Shown here one piece after another: positions 26,718 through 34,454 of a stretch of DNA of 64,000 nucleotides (its first letter is position 1; each line of letters starts with the position of its first letter). The DNA lies in the NCBI RefSeq assembly GCF_013416555.1, contig NZ_JACCFG010000005.1, positions 248,001 through 312,000 of the forward strand, in the 5' to 3' direction. The notes beneath the pieces were generated by a model, which was given only the letters and a program-made list of their open reading frames with translations, searched no databases and was not told the origin of the DNA. A program made the position numbers and the translations under genes. Origin of the DNA: Sphingomonas sp. R-74633 (GTDB lineage: Bacteria > Pseudomonadota > Alphaproteobacteria > Sphingomonadales > Sphingomonadaceae).

Positions 26718-28700
26718 ATGCGTTATCTCTTCCTGCTGGGCGCGGCTTCCGCTGCCCTGATCCCCGCCGTCGCCTCCGCCCAGGACGCGCCTGCCAAGCC
26801 CGACAACAGCAATATCGTCGTCACCGGCTCGCCGCTCGGCTCGCAGACGCCGACGATCGTCGCCACCGTCGACCGCGACCAGATCGTCCAGACCGGCGGC
26901 GGGAACATCGCCGATGCGCTGAACCAGGTGCCGGGCATCGCCGGCACCGGCTTCGCCTCGGGCGCCAGCCGGCCGATCATCCGCGGCATGGATTCAACGC
27001 GCGTCCGCATGCTCGAGGACGGCAGCAGCGCCTCGGACGTGTCGGACATCGGCCCCGATCACGGCGTGCCGATCGATCCGCTTTCGGCCCAGCGCATCGA
27101 AGTCGTGCGCGGTGCGGCGACGCTGCGCTATGGCAGCCAGGCGATCGGCGGCGTGGTCAATGTGCTCAACAACCGCGTGCCGACCGAGCTGCCGACCCGC
27201 GACCTGTCGGGCGAGCTGAGCGGCAGCTATGCGACCAATGCCGATACCTGGCAGACGGCAGGGCTGGTCGATGCCAAGGCAGGCGACCTCGCGCTGCACG
27301 CCGACGGCTTCTACCGCCATGCCGGCGACTATGACACGCCGCTCGGCACCCAGAGCAACTCGTTCATCCGCGGCTGGGGCGGCGCGCTCGGCGGTTCGCT
27401 GTTCTTCGGCGAGGACAAGGGCAGCCATATCGGCGCCGCGGTGATCCACTACGACACGCAATACGGCATCCCCGCCGACACCGCCTATATCGACATGCGC
27501 CAGACCAAGGTGATCGGCCGCTCCTCGTTCGCGCTCGGCGACGGCCTGTTCAAGTCGCTCGATGTCGACGCCAGCTATGGCGACTATGCGCATGACGAGA
27601 AAAACCCCGACGGCTCGATCAACACCACCTTCAAGAACAAGGAGTTCGACAGCCGCGCCGAGCTGCTGCTCGGGGAGATCGGTTTCCTCTCCAAGACCGC
27701 GATCGGCATCCAGGTCGGCCACCGCGACTTCTCGGCGATCGGCGAGGATAGCGCCTATCTCTCGCCGGCGACCTCGCAGAGCGAGGCGGCCTATCTGTTC
27801 ACCGAAGTGCCGATCGGTGCGCTCCACATCCAGGCGAGCGGGCGCGTCGAGACGGTGCATATCGAGGGCACGCCGGCGTCCGACGTGTTCACCCGGCGCG
27901 ACTATACCCCGCTGAGCGGCGCGATCGGGGCGCTGCTCGACGTAACGCCGGGGGTGAAGTTCGGCGTGACCTTCTCGAGCACCGGCCGCGCGCCGGCGAT
28001 CACCGAGCTGTTCGCCCGCGGCGGGCATGACGGGCCGCAGACCTTCGAGACCGGCGACCCCGCGCTCAAGATCGAGCGCGCCAATTCGCTCGAAGGCACG
28101 GTACGCGTGAACTCGGGCCCGTTCCGCTTCGAAGGCAGCGTCTACGGCACCTGGTTCCACAACTACATCTACGGGAACCTGACCGGGCGGACCTGCGACG
28201 ATGACGGCGTCTGCGTCCCCGGCGACAGCGAGGAGCTGAAGGAGCTCAACTACGGCCAGCAGGGCGCGCGCTTCTGGGGGCTTGAGGCAGAGGCGCACTA
28301 CCAGCTGTTCAAGACCACGACCGGCGGGCTGGAGGCGCATGTGCTCGGCGACTATACCCGCGCCAGGCTGGATGATGGCGACAATGTCCCGCGCATCCCG
28401 CCCTATCGGATCGGCGGCGGCCTCAACTGGAAGAGCGACCGCTTCGACGCGGGCTTCCTGCTGATGCATGTCGGCGAGCAGGACAAGTTCGGCGTCTTCG
28501 ACACGGCGACCAATGGCTATGACAATCTCAGCGCCAATCTGGCGGTGCGGCCGTTCAGGAGCCAGCCGGGGATCGAGCTGGCGATCGTCGGCCAGAACCT
28601 GACCAACGCCGTGATCCGCAACGCATCGGCCTTCAACAAGGACGATGTGGTGATGCCGGGGCGCACCGTGCGCTTCGTGCTGCGCGTCGCGACCTTCTGA
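26718..28700 (+). CDS. ZnuD-like TonB-dependent receptor
   Basis: 660 aa outer-membrane receptor. GGAG nine bases upstream supports the ATG at 26718. Signal peptide to about residue 21, TonB-box region SNIVVTGSPLG, plug with IADALNQVPGIAG, RPIIRGMDSTRVRMLEDGSS and IEVVRGAATLRYGSQAIGG, then a 22-strand-type barrel ending VRFVLRVATF. The combination VRMLEDG...DVSDIGPDHGVPIDPLSA is typical of ZnuD-like zinc receptors. Position behind a Zur-type box and before MerC and Zur genes agrees. A Cys pair loop TCDDDGVCVPGD may be extracellular. Confidence 0.87.
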   Translation: MRYLFLLGAASAALIPAVASAQDAPAKPDNSNIVVTGSPLGSQTPTIVATVDRDQIVQTGGGNIADALNQVPGIAGTGFASGASRPIIRGMDSTRVRMLEDGSSASDVSDIGPDHGVPIDPLSAQRIEVVRGAATLRYGSQAIGGVVNVLNNRVPTELPTRDLSGELSGSYATNADTWQTAGLVDAKAGDLALHADGFYRHAGDYDTPLGTQSNSFIRGWGGALGGSLFFGEDKGSHIGAAVIHYDTQYGIPADTAYIDMRQTKVIGRSSFALGDGLFKSLDVDASYGDYAHDEKNPDGSINTTFKNKEFDSRAELLLGEIGFLSKTAIGIQVGHRDFSAIGEDSAYLSPATSQSEAAYLFTEVPIGALHIQASGRVETVHIEGTPASDVFTRRDYTPLSGAIGALLDVTPGVKFGVTFSSTGRAPAITELFARGGHDGPQTFETGDPALKIERANSLEGTVRVNSGPFRFEGSVYGTWFHNYIYGNLTGRTCDDDGVCVPGDSEELKELNYGQQGARFWGLEAEAHYQLFKTTTGGLEAHVLGDYTRARLDDGDNVPRIPPYRIGGGLNWKSDRFDAGFLLMHVGEQDKFGVFDTATNGYDNLSANLAVRPFRSQPGIELAIVGQNLTNAVIRNASAFNKDDVVMPGRTVRFVLRVATF

Positions 28701-28756
28701 GCCGCAGTGGCGCCGTTGCGGGTTCGCTCGCGACGGCACCACGCAGGGAGATTGTT

Positions 28757-29164
28757 ATGCGTTGCGGTCAACCGGCCGTCCGCGCCTCCATGTTCGACTG
28801 GTTCGAGCGGGCGGCGGCGGGCGCTTCGCTGCTGTGCCTGATCCATTGCGCGGGATTGCCGCTGCTGCTTGCGGCCTTGCCGGCGCTTTCCCGGGCGTTC
28901 GCGCTGCCCGAAAGCCTGCATCTCTGGCTGCTCGGCTTCGCGATTCCGGCATCGGGCTCGGCCTTGCTCTTCGGCTTTCGCCAGCACCGGGCCTGGCCAC
29001 CGCTCGCCGCCGGCGCGATCGGGCTGGCGCTGCTTTCGGCCGGGGTGCTGCGCTTCGGTGGCGGGCGGCTCGAGACGGCGGTGACGATGGCGGGGAGCCT
29101 CTGCCTGATCGCTGCGCATGTCGGCAACTGGCGGCGGCGGCATGGCCGGCATCGCCATGGCTGA
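28757..29164 (+). CDS. MerC domain protein
   Basis: 135 aa with four predicted membrane segments. The first contains the CLIHCAGLPLL Cys pair that identifies MerC-type transporters; the tail is His-rich (RRRHGRHRHG). GGGAG six bases before the ATG fixes the start. In this zinc operon it is more likely a zinc or other metal permease/chaperone than a mercury transporter; that is inference. Confidence 0.85.
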   Translation: MRCGQPAVRASMFDWFERAAAGASLLCLIHCAGLPLLLAALPALSRAFALPESLHLWLLGFAIPASGSALLFGFRQHRAWPPLAAGAIGLALLSAGVLRFGGGRLETAVTMAGSLCLIAAHVGNWRRRHGRHRHG

Positions 29165-29543
29165 GGGGAAGCGCAACTCGGGCTTCCTGCATGACAGGGT
29201 GCTGCGGCTGCTGAAGGCCCAGCATCCGCATCCGCTCACCGGGCTGCAACTGGCCGAGCTGCTGCAGGCGGAGGGCGACGTGGTGCCGGTCAGCCAGGTC
29301 TATCGGGCGCTGCGGCGACTGATCGACGAGGGCGCTATCCGCAAGATCCTGGTCGCCGGCGGCTATGCGCCGGTCTGGCGCGAGTCGGTGGTCTTGCTGT
29401 GGTGCCGGGTTTGCGGCGAGGTGCGCGAAGTGCCGTGTCCCGAGGTGTTTCAACGGCTCGAAGCGATTGCCGGGGGGCTCAAGGCGCCACACTGCCTCAT
29501 CGAGGTTCCGGGCGTGTGCGCGGCCTGTGCCGAAGTGCCCTAA
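29157..29543 (+). CDS. zur: Fur-family zinc regulator Zur
   Basis: 128 aa from the ATG at 29157 (29142 is an alternative). N-terminal winged helix with PVSQVYRALRRLIDEGAIRKI; C-terminal dimer/metal region with two structural-zinc pairs CRVC and CAAC and HCLIEVPGVC. It overlaps the MerC gene by 8 bases and closes an operon with a ZnuD-like receptor, hence Zur rather than Fur or Irr. It probably represses its own operon through the box at 26138. Confidence 0.87.
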   Translation: MAEGKRNSGFLHDRVLRLLKAQHPHPLTGLQLAELLQAEGDVVPVSQVYRALRRLIDEGAIRKILVAGGYAPVWRESVVLLWCRVCGEVREVPCPEVFQRLEAIAGGLKAPHCLIEVPGVCAACAEVP

Positions 29544-31630
29544 ATCCGATCCGCCGAACTGACTGCATCCGCCGCGCGCAGCGCCGCGAGCAGGCGCATC
29601 AGATGCGCGGCGTTGCGCACTTCGAGGTCCATCGTGTTCATGTGGAAGGTGGTGTCGCGGTTATCCATGCGCAGGCCGAGGATGTTCGCCTTGTGCTGGC
29701 CGATCAGCGTGGCGACCGCGCCGAGCGCACCGGGCTCGTTCTTCAGCGTGATCTCGATCTGGGCGATGCCGCCATCGGCCTTGTCGCCCCAGGTCAGGTC
29801 GACCCAGTCTTCCTCGCCGGTGTCGGCCAGGCTCGGGCAATCGATGCGGTGGACTTCGATCGGCTCGCCGGCGCGGCGGATGCCGACGATGCGGTCACCG
29901 GGGACCGGGCGGCAATCGCTCGAGAAGTTGAACGCCACGCCCGGGGTGAGCCCCTTGATGTCGATCGCGTGCTGCTGGGGCGGCAGGTCATGCTCGTCCT
30001 CGCCCTCGGTCGAGCCGGGCATCAGCGCTTCCATCACCTGGAAATCGGTGACCTGGCGGCGGGCGATCGCTTCCATCAGCGCGCCGTCGTCCTGGAGTTT
30101 CAGGCGCTTCAGCGCGTCCTTGAGCGCGCCTTCGCCCGGCGGGGTGGGCAGGCGCAGCACGATCTCGTCATAGAGCTTGTGGCCGAGCGCGATCGATTCC
30201 TCGCGCTCCTTGTGGCGGATGTGCCGGCGGATCGCCGCGCGCGCCTTGCCGGTGATCGCGAAGTTGAGCCAGTTCGCCTGGGGCTCCTGCGCCTTGGAGC
30301 GCAGGATCTGGACCTGGTCGCCCTGTTCGATCTCGGTCCTGAGCGGCACAACGCGGCCGTTGATCTTGGCGCCCACCGACTGGTCGCCCAGGTTCGAGTG
30401 GACGGCATAGGCGAAGTCGATCGGCGTCGCGCCCTTGGGCAGCTGAATCAACTCGCCCTTGGGAGTGAAGGCGAAAATCCGGTCCTGGTACATCGCCATG
30501 CGGGTATGTTCGAGCAGCTCTTCGGGGCTCTCGGCATGTTCGAGGATCTCGATGAGGTCCTTGATCCAGCTGACCTGCGTATCGGGGCGGACGTTGCTCG
30601 CCTTGTACGCCCAGTGCGCGGCAAGGCCGAACTCGGCCTGGGCGTGCATGTCGCGCGTGCGGATCTGGATCTCGATGCGCGTGTCGCCGGCATGGATGAT
30701 GCTGGTGTGGAGCGAGCGATAGCCGTTGCGCTTCGGCGTCGAGATGTAATCCTTGAACCGGCCCGGCACCATCGGCCAGCGGCGGTGGATCACGCCCAAT
30801 GCGCGATAGCACTCCTCCTCGGTATCGACGATCGCGCGAAAGGCCATGATGTCCGAGAGCTGTTCGAGCGAAACGTGCCGCTCCGACATCTTCTTCCAGA
30901 TCGAATAAGGGTGTTTCTCGCGGCCCGTAATCTCGGCGTCGATGCCGCCGCGGGACAGCAGGAGCTTCAGGCCCGAGGCGATCTTGGCGATCCGGTCCTC
31001 GCCCTCGACCTTCAGGCTGTCGAGCCGCTTGTGGATCGACTCATAGGCTTCGGGCTCGAGCTCCTTGAAGGCGAGCGTCTGCATCTCCTTCATGAACTCG
31101 TACATGCCGATCCGCTCGGCGAGCGGGGCGTAGATCTCCATCGTCTCGCGCGCGATGCGCTTGCGCTTGTCGGGGTTCTTGATGTGGACCAGCGTGCGCA
31201 TGTTGTGCAGCCGGTCGGCCAGCTTGACGAGCAGCACGCGGACATCGTCCGACATGGCGAGCAGGAATTTGCGGAGGTTCTCGGCGGCGCGCTCGCTCTC
31301 GGTCTGCGCCTCGATCTTGGAGAGCTTGGTGACGCCGTCGACCATGCGCGCGACATTGTCGCCGAACAGGCGCTGGATGTCCTCGGGGGTGGCGACGGTG
31401 TCCTCGACGGTGTCGTGGAGGATCGCCGTGACGATCGTCTCGTCGTCGAGGTGCAGGTCGGTAAGGATGCCGGCCACTTCGATCGGGTGGCTGAAATAAG
31501 GATCGCCGCTGGCGCGCTTCTGGCTGCCATGCGCATTGACCGAGAAGACATATGCGCGGTTGAGCATCGCTTCATCGGCTTCGGGGTCGTAGCTGAGGAC
31601 CCGGTCCACAAGTTCATATTGGCGCAGCAC
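29540..31630 (-). CDS. Bifunctional (p)ppGpp synthetase/hydrolase Rel
   Basis: 696 aa from a GTG at 31630. Order: HD hydrolase domain (SHPIEVAGIL, ILHDTVEDT, KLADRLHNMRTL), synthetase domain (DIMAFRAIVDTEEECYRALG, GRFKDYISTPKRNGYRSLHT), TGS domain (TPKGELIQLPKGATPIDFAYAVHS), and a C-terminal ACT domain (EITLKNEPGALGAVATLIGQHKANI). The synthetase RFKD motif is that of bifunctional enzymes rather than the ExDD of RelA. The frame reaches an ATG at 31690, but that lies inside a terminator hairpin (31672-31707), so the GTG, giving VLRQYELVDRV, is preferred. Converges on zur with a 4-base overlap. Confidence 0.93.
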   Translation of the reverse strand: MLRQYELVDRVLSYDPEADEAMLNRAYVFSVNAHGSQKRASGDPYFSHPIEVAGILTDLHLDDETIVTAILHDTVEDTVATPEDIQRLFGDNVARMVDGVTKLSKIEAQTESERAAENLRKFLLAMSDDVRVLLVKLADRLHNMRTLVHIKNPDKRKRIARETMEIYAPLAERIGMYEFMKEMQTLAFKELEPEAYESIHKRLDSLKVEGEDRIAKIASGLKLLLSRGGIDAEITGREKHPYSIWKKMSERHVSLEQLSDIMAFRAIVDTEEECYRALGVIHRRWPMVPGRFKDYISTPKRNGYRSLHTSIIHAGDTRIEIQIRTRDMHAQAEFGLAAHWAYKASNVRPDTQVSWIKDLIEILEHAESPEELLEHTRMAMYQDRIFAFTPKGELIQLPKGATPIDFAYAVHSNLGDQSVGAKINGRVVPLRTEIEQGDQVQILRSKAQEPQANWLNFAITGKARAAIRRHIRHKEREESIALGHKLYDEIVLRLPTPPGEGALKDALKRLKLQDDGALMEAIARRQVTDFQVMEALMPGSTEGEDEHDLPPQQHAIDIKGLTPGVAFNFSSDCRPVPGDRIVGIRRAGEPIEVHRIDCPSLADTGEEDWVDLTWGDKADGGIAQIEITLKNEPGALGAVATLIGQHKANILGLRMDNRDTTFHMNTMDLEVRNAAHLMRLLAALRAADAVSSADRI

Positions 31631-31664
31631 GGGAACTAGATGGGGCGCGCTGCTGCTGCTTTGC

Positions 31665-31707
31665 AATAAAATTGAGCGCGATCCGGACATTTCCGGACCG
31701 CGCTCAA
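31665..31707 (-). terminator. Terminator of the CC_3452 gene
   Basis: TTGAGCGCGATCCGGA (31672-31687) and TCCGGACCGCGCTCAA (31692-31707) pair at 15 of 16 positions with a 4-base loop. Reading leftward the stem is followed by TTTTATT; rightward by TCTTTTA, so it could work in both directions. Confidence 0.85.
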
Positions 31708-31746
31708 TCTTTTACCCGTACTGGTGTGGCGCTGGAGCCATACAGT

Positions 31747-32058
31747 TTAGTGCGCCTTGGCGTTGCACTTCTCGAGCGCGGCGGCGTCGAAATCGGCACC
31801 GTTGGCGCGGAAGGCCGAGAGCTTGCCGACTTCGCGGGCGACCAGCTCGCAGACGATGCCGTCACGCGCGCTGCCGGTGGCGGCGGCGGTGCAGGTGCCG
31901 GCATTGCACTTCCACAGCGTGGAGCGAGTGACGAAGCTGGCCTTGGCGGGCGCGGTCACCGGGGTGGCGGCATAACCGCTCGTGGCTGCCTGCGCGATGC
32001 CGGCGGCGGGGGCGAGAGCCAGCGTGGCCGCAGCCGCTGCGGCGAAAAAGCGGGTCAT
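31747..32058 (-). CDS. CC_3452 family secreted protein
   Basis: 103 aa with signal peptide (MTRFFAAAAAATLALAPAAGIAQA). Mature part PAKASFVTRSTLWKCNAGTCTA, IVCELVAREVGKLSAFRANG and a terminal ALEKCNAKAH carry four Cys and match the CC_3452 family of small alphaproteobacterial proteins, function unknown. AGGAGG seven bases before the ATG at 32058 decides the start. Single-gene unit with its own terminator. Confidence 0.88.
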   Translation of the reverse strand: MTRFFAAAAAATLALAPAAGIAQAATSGYAATPVTAPAKASFVTRSTLWKCNAGTCTAAATGSARDGIVCELVAREVGKLSAFRANGADFDAAALEKCNAKAH

Positions 32059-32131
32059 GGGAAATCCTCCTGGGGATCTGAAAACTGCGCAACCGAAGCT
32101 GCGACTCATTGTTTAATTGACACAAAGGTAA

Positions 32132-32158
32132 GTTGCAACCAGAAACTATTGCTGCAAC
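32132..32158. promoter_or_regulatory. Dyad GTTGCA-N15-TGCAAC in the divergent promoter region
   Basis: Inverted repeat in the AT-rich 153-bp gap between the CC_3452 gene and the HxlR-family gene. It is a plausible operator for the adjacent regulator; no binding evidence exists. Confidence 0.35.
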
Positions 32159-32211
32159 GCAAGATGTTACGCCATTCCGTAGCGTCGGCTTTTGCTTTAG
32201 GGTGACATGTC

Positions 32212-32712
32212 ATGGGTGGTGCCATTCGAGAATCGCTGCGGCAGCTGGCGAGTGACTGCAGCCTGCCGGCGGCGCTGGAGGCGATGGGCGAACGCTGGTC
32301 GTTCCTGATCCTGCGCGGCTCGTTCAACGGGCTCCACCATTTCGAGGAATTCCAGTCCGAGCTGGGCATCGCCCGCAACATCCTGGCCAACCGGCTGGCG
32401 CGGCTGGTCGACAAGGGCATTCTCGAGCGCCGGCCCTGCGCCGACGATCGCCGCAAGATCGAATATCATCTGACCGACAAGGGCTATGCGCTGCTGCCGG
32501 TGATGATCTCGCTCCGGCAATGGGGCGAGCGCTGGGAGACCCGCGTGCCGGCCTTCCCGGTACTGGTCGACGCGCGCGACAGCCGCCCGATCCAGGCGGT
32601 GCAGGTGCTGAGCCATGACGGGCGGCCGCTGGGCAAAGGGGACCTGCTCTGGGCGCTGCCGGAGGATGTGGTGAGCGACGACGATGCGGTTGAGGTGAAG
32701 GCGGCGGAGTAA
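32212..32712 (+). CDS. HxlR family transcriptional regulator
   Basis: 166 aa. Winged-helix HxlR core: CSLPAALEAMGERWSFLILRGSFNG, FEEFQSELGIARNILANRLARLVDKGILERRPC, KIEYHLTDKGYALLPVM. A C-terminal ~50-residue extension is unrecognised. Divergent from the CC_3452 gene. The inducer is unknown. Confidence 0.9.
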   Translation: MGGAIRESLRQLASDCSLPAALEAMGERWSFLILRGSFNGLHHFEEFQSELGIARNILANRLARLVDKGILERRPCADDRRKIEYHLTDKGYALLPVMISLRQWGERWETRVPAFPVLVDARDSRPIQAVQVLSHDGRPLGKGDLLWALPEDVVSDDDAVEVKAAE

Positions 32713-32715
32713 TGC

Positions 32716-32770
32716 TTCGATCCTCCCCCGCCAGGGGGAGGTGGCGCCGAAGGCGACGGAGGGGGAGGAC
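32716..32770. repeat. Left inverted repeat flanking the DUF559 gene (family R2)
   Basis: ATCCTCCCCCGCCAGGGGGA opens the element and GACGGAGGGGGAGG closes it. It is the reverse complement of 33155-33209 except for a variable ~10-base centre. It begins 4 bases after the HxlR gene stop. Confidence 0.88.
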
Positions 32771-32774
32771 GGCG

Positions 32775-33149
32775 ATGCGCCTCGATGGCTCCGATGACGG
32801 CCGCCGAAATGCGAAGCGGCTTCGTCAGCAAATGACGCCTCCCGAAATCGGCCTGTGGCTTGCGCTGCGCGGCAACGCGCAGGGGCTTCGCTTCCGCCGG
32901 CAGCACCCCGCCGGAAATTATGTCCTCGATTTCTATTGCGCGACTGCCCGGCTGGCGATCGAGGTCGATGGGGAAGCGCATGCGCGTGGCGACCGCCCGG
33001 AACGCGATGCGGCTCGGGATTCCTGGCTCTCCGGTCAGGGCGTGCGGGTTTTGCGCTATCCGGCCGAGGCGGTGCTGAACAATCTGGAAGGCGTGGTGCT
33101 GCAGATCATGGCGGTGGCGGTGGCGCGGCGGGAATTGATCGCGGGCTGA
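32775..33149 (+). CDS. DUF559 (Vsr-like) endonuclease-domain protein
   Basis: 124 aa. PD-(D/E)xK-type fold: RNAKRLRQQMTPPEIGLW, LRFRRQHPAGNYVLDFYC, LAIEVDGEAHA (catalytic Asp/Glu: D of VLDF, E and D of EVDGE) and VLRYPAEAVLNNLEGV. The ATG at 32775 has GGAGG six bases upstream, supplied by the flanking repeat; an ATG at 32712 would translate the repeat as Arg-rich sequence and is rejected. Related to the very-short-patch repair nuclease Vsr. The role of the stand-alone proteins is unknown. Both sides are bounded by copies of R2 in inverted orientation. Confidence 0.87.
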   Translation: MRLDGSDDGRRNAKRLRQQMTPPEIGLWLALRGNAQGLRFRRQHPAGNYVLDFYCATARLAIEVDGEAHARGDRPERDAARDSWLSGQGVRVLRYPAEAVLNNLEGVVLQIMAVAVARRELIAG

Positions 33150-33154
33150 TCGCG

Positions 33155-33209
33155 TGCCTCCCCCTCCGTCATGCTGCGCATGCCACCTCCCCCTGGCGGG
33201 GGAGGATTG
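33155..33209. repeat. Right inverted repeat flanking the DUF559 gene (family R2)
   Basis: CCTCCCCCTCCGTC at the inner end and TCCCCCTGGCGGGGGAGGAT at the outer end, mirror image of 32716-32770. It ends 4 bases before the stop of the converging thioesterase gene. Confidence 0.88.
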
Positions 33210-33213
33210 ATGT

Positions 33214-33633
33214 TCAGCCGCCCAGCCCCTCCAGCCTGACCCGCACATTCTCCGGAATCGGCTTCGACTTGCGCGTCGCCAGGTCGACATGGACGCTGAC
33301 CATCTCGATCTCGGTGTGGAGTTCGCCGGTCTCCGCGTGACAGAGGTCGATGCGCATCGTCATGCTCGAGGTGCCGACGCGCTCGACGCGGGCAAAGCCC
33401 TCGACCATGTCGTCGAACACGAAGGGCTTCTTATAGTCCATGCCCACACGGACGACGTTGAACTCGGCGTCGAGCCAGTCGGGGCCGATATCGCCCAGAT
33501 CGGCCCAGCGCCAGAATTCGCTGAGCGTGACATCGGCATATTCGAGATAGCGCGAGTTGAAGACGATCTTCTGCCCGTCGATCTCGGAATAGCGGACGCG
33601 GAAGCGGGTGGAGAATTGGAAGCCGGGGCGCAT
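33214..33633 (-). CDS. 4HBT-type acyl-CoA thioesterase
   Basis: 139 aa single hot-dog domain. FRVRYSEIDGQKIVFNSRYLEYADVTLSEFWR matches the YbgC/FadM branch in which the Asp of the EID segment is catalytic. Then VRVGMDYKKPFVFDDMVEGFARVERVGTSSM. It hydrolyses acyl-CoA; chain length cannot be told. Confidence 0.88.
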   Translation of the reverse strand: MRPGFQFSTRFRVRYSEIDGQKIVFNSRYLEYADVTLSEFWRWADLGDIGPDWLDAEFNVVRVGMDYKKPFVFDDMVEGFARVERVGTSSMTMRIDLCHAETGELHTEIEMVSVHVDLATRKSKPIPENVRVRLEGLGG

Positions 33634-33664
33634 GGGCGTCGGTTGCCTCTCCCGCGCCGCGAGG

Positions 33665-34444
33665 TCAACTCAGCAGCTTGAAGCCGACGATCGCCAGCAC
33701 CGTGGCGAGGATCGGTACCAGCACCTTGTCCGACACGCGCGTGGCGATCAGGCTGCCGACGATGATGCCCGGGATAGAGCCGAGCAGCAAAGCGAGCAGC
33801 AGGCCGAGGTCGACCGATCCCATCGTCCAATGGCCGATGCCGGCGATGAAGGTGAGCGGCACGGCGTGCGCGATGTCCGATCCGACCAGCCGGGCGACCG
33901 GCGAGCCGGGGTAGAGGACGAGCAGCGCCGTCATCCCGAGCGCGCCGGCGCCGACCGAGGTGAGCGAGACGAGCACGCCGAGGATCGCGCCGAGTGCTAT
34001 GGTAAGGCCGGTGATGACGCGCTCGTCGAGCCGGGCGAAGCGCTTGCCAAGCGCGCGGACGATCCTGACGCGGAAGAACACGGCGACCGCGGTGAGTACC
34101 AAAGTGATGCCGAGGATCGTCGAGATGAGATGGCCGGTATCCTCGGAGCGCTGGCGGGCAGCGCCGAGGAGGAACAGCGTGGCGAGCGTCGCCGGCACGC
34201 TGCCGGTGGCGAGGCGGCGCACGACTTTCCAGTCGACCGATCCGCGCCAGCCATGGACGACGGTGCCGACCGTCTTGGTGCCCGAGGCGTAGAGAAGGTC
34301 GGTGCCGACCGCGGTGGCGGGATGGAAGCCGAAGACGAGCACCAGCAGCGGCGTCATCAGCGAGCCCCCGCCGACGCCGGTCAGCCCGACGAGCAGGCCG
34401 ACCAGCACGCCGGCCAGCGAATAAAGCGGATCGATATGCGGCAC
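33665..34444 (-). CDS. TauE/SafE (TSUP) family permease
   Basis: 259 aa with about eight membrane segments. The repeat signature LVGLTGVGGGSLMTPLLVLVFG and its second copy GVLVSLTSVGAGALGMTALLVL are the two internal halves of TSUP transporters, which export or import sulfur-containing or organic anions. Starts 11 bases before the aminotransferase stop region, so the two may be co-transcribed on the minus strand. Confidence 0.9.
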   Translation of the reverse strand: MPHIDPLYSLAGVLVGLLVGLTGVGGGSLMTPLLVLVFGFHPATAVGTDLLYASGTKTVGTVVHGWRGSVDWKVVRRLATGSVPATLATLFLLGAARQRSEDTGHLISTILGITLVLTAVAVFFRVRIVRALGKRFARLDERVITGLTIALGAILGVLVSLTSVGAGALGMTALLVLYPGSPVARLVGSDIAHAVPLTFIAGIGHWTMGSVDLGLLLALLLGSIPGIIVGSLIATRVSDKVLVPILATVLAIVGFKLLS

Positions 34445-34454
34445 GGCGCTTGGC

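Noticed and set aside
32712..32774. Earlier ATG for the DUF559 gene
   Set aside because: It would translate the R2 repeat into an Arg-rich stretch; the ATG at 32775 has a proper ribosome binding site.
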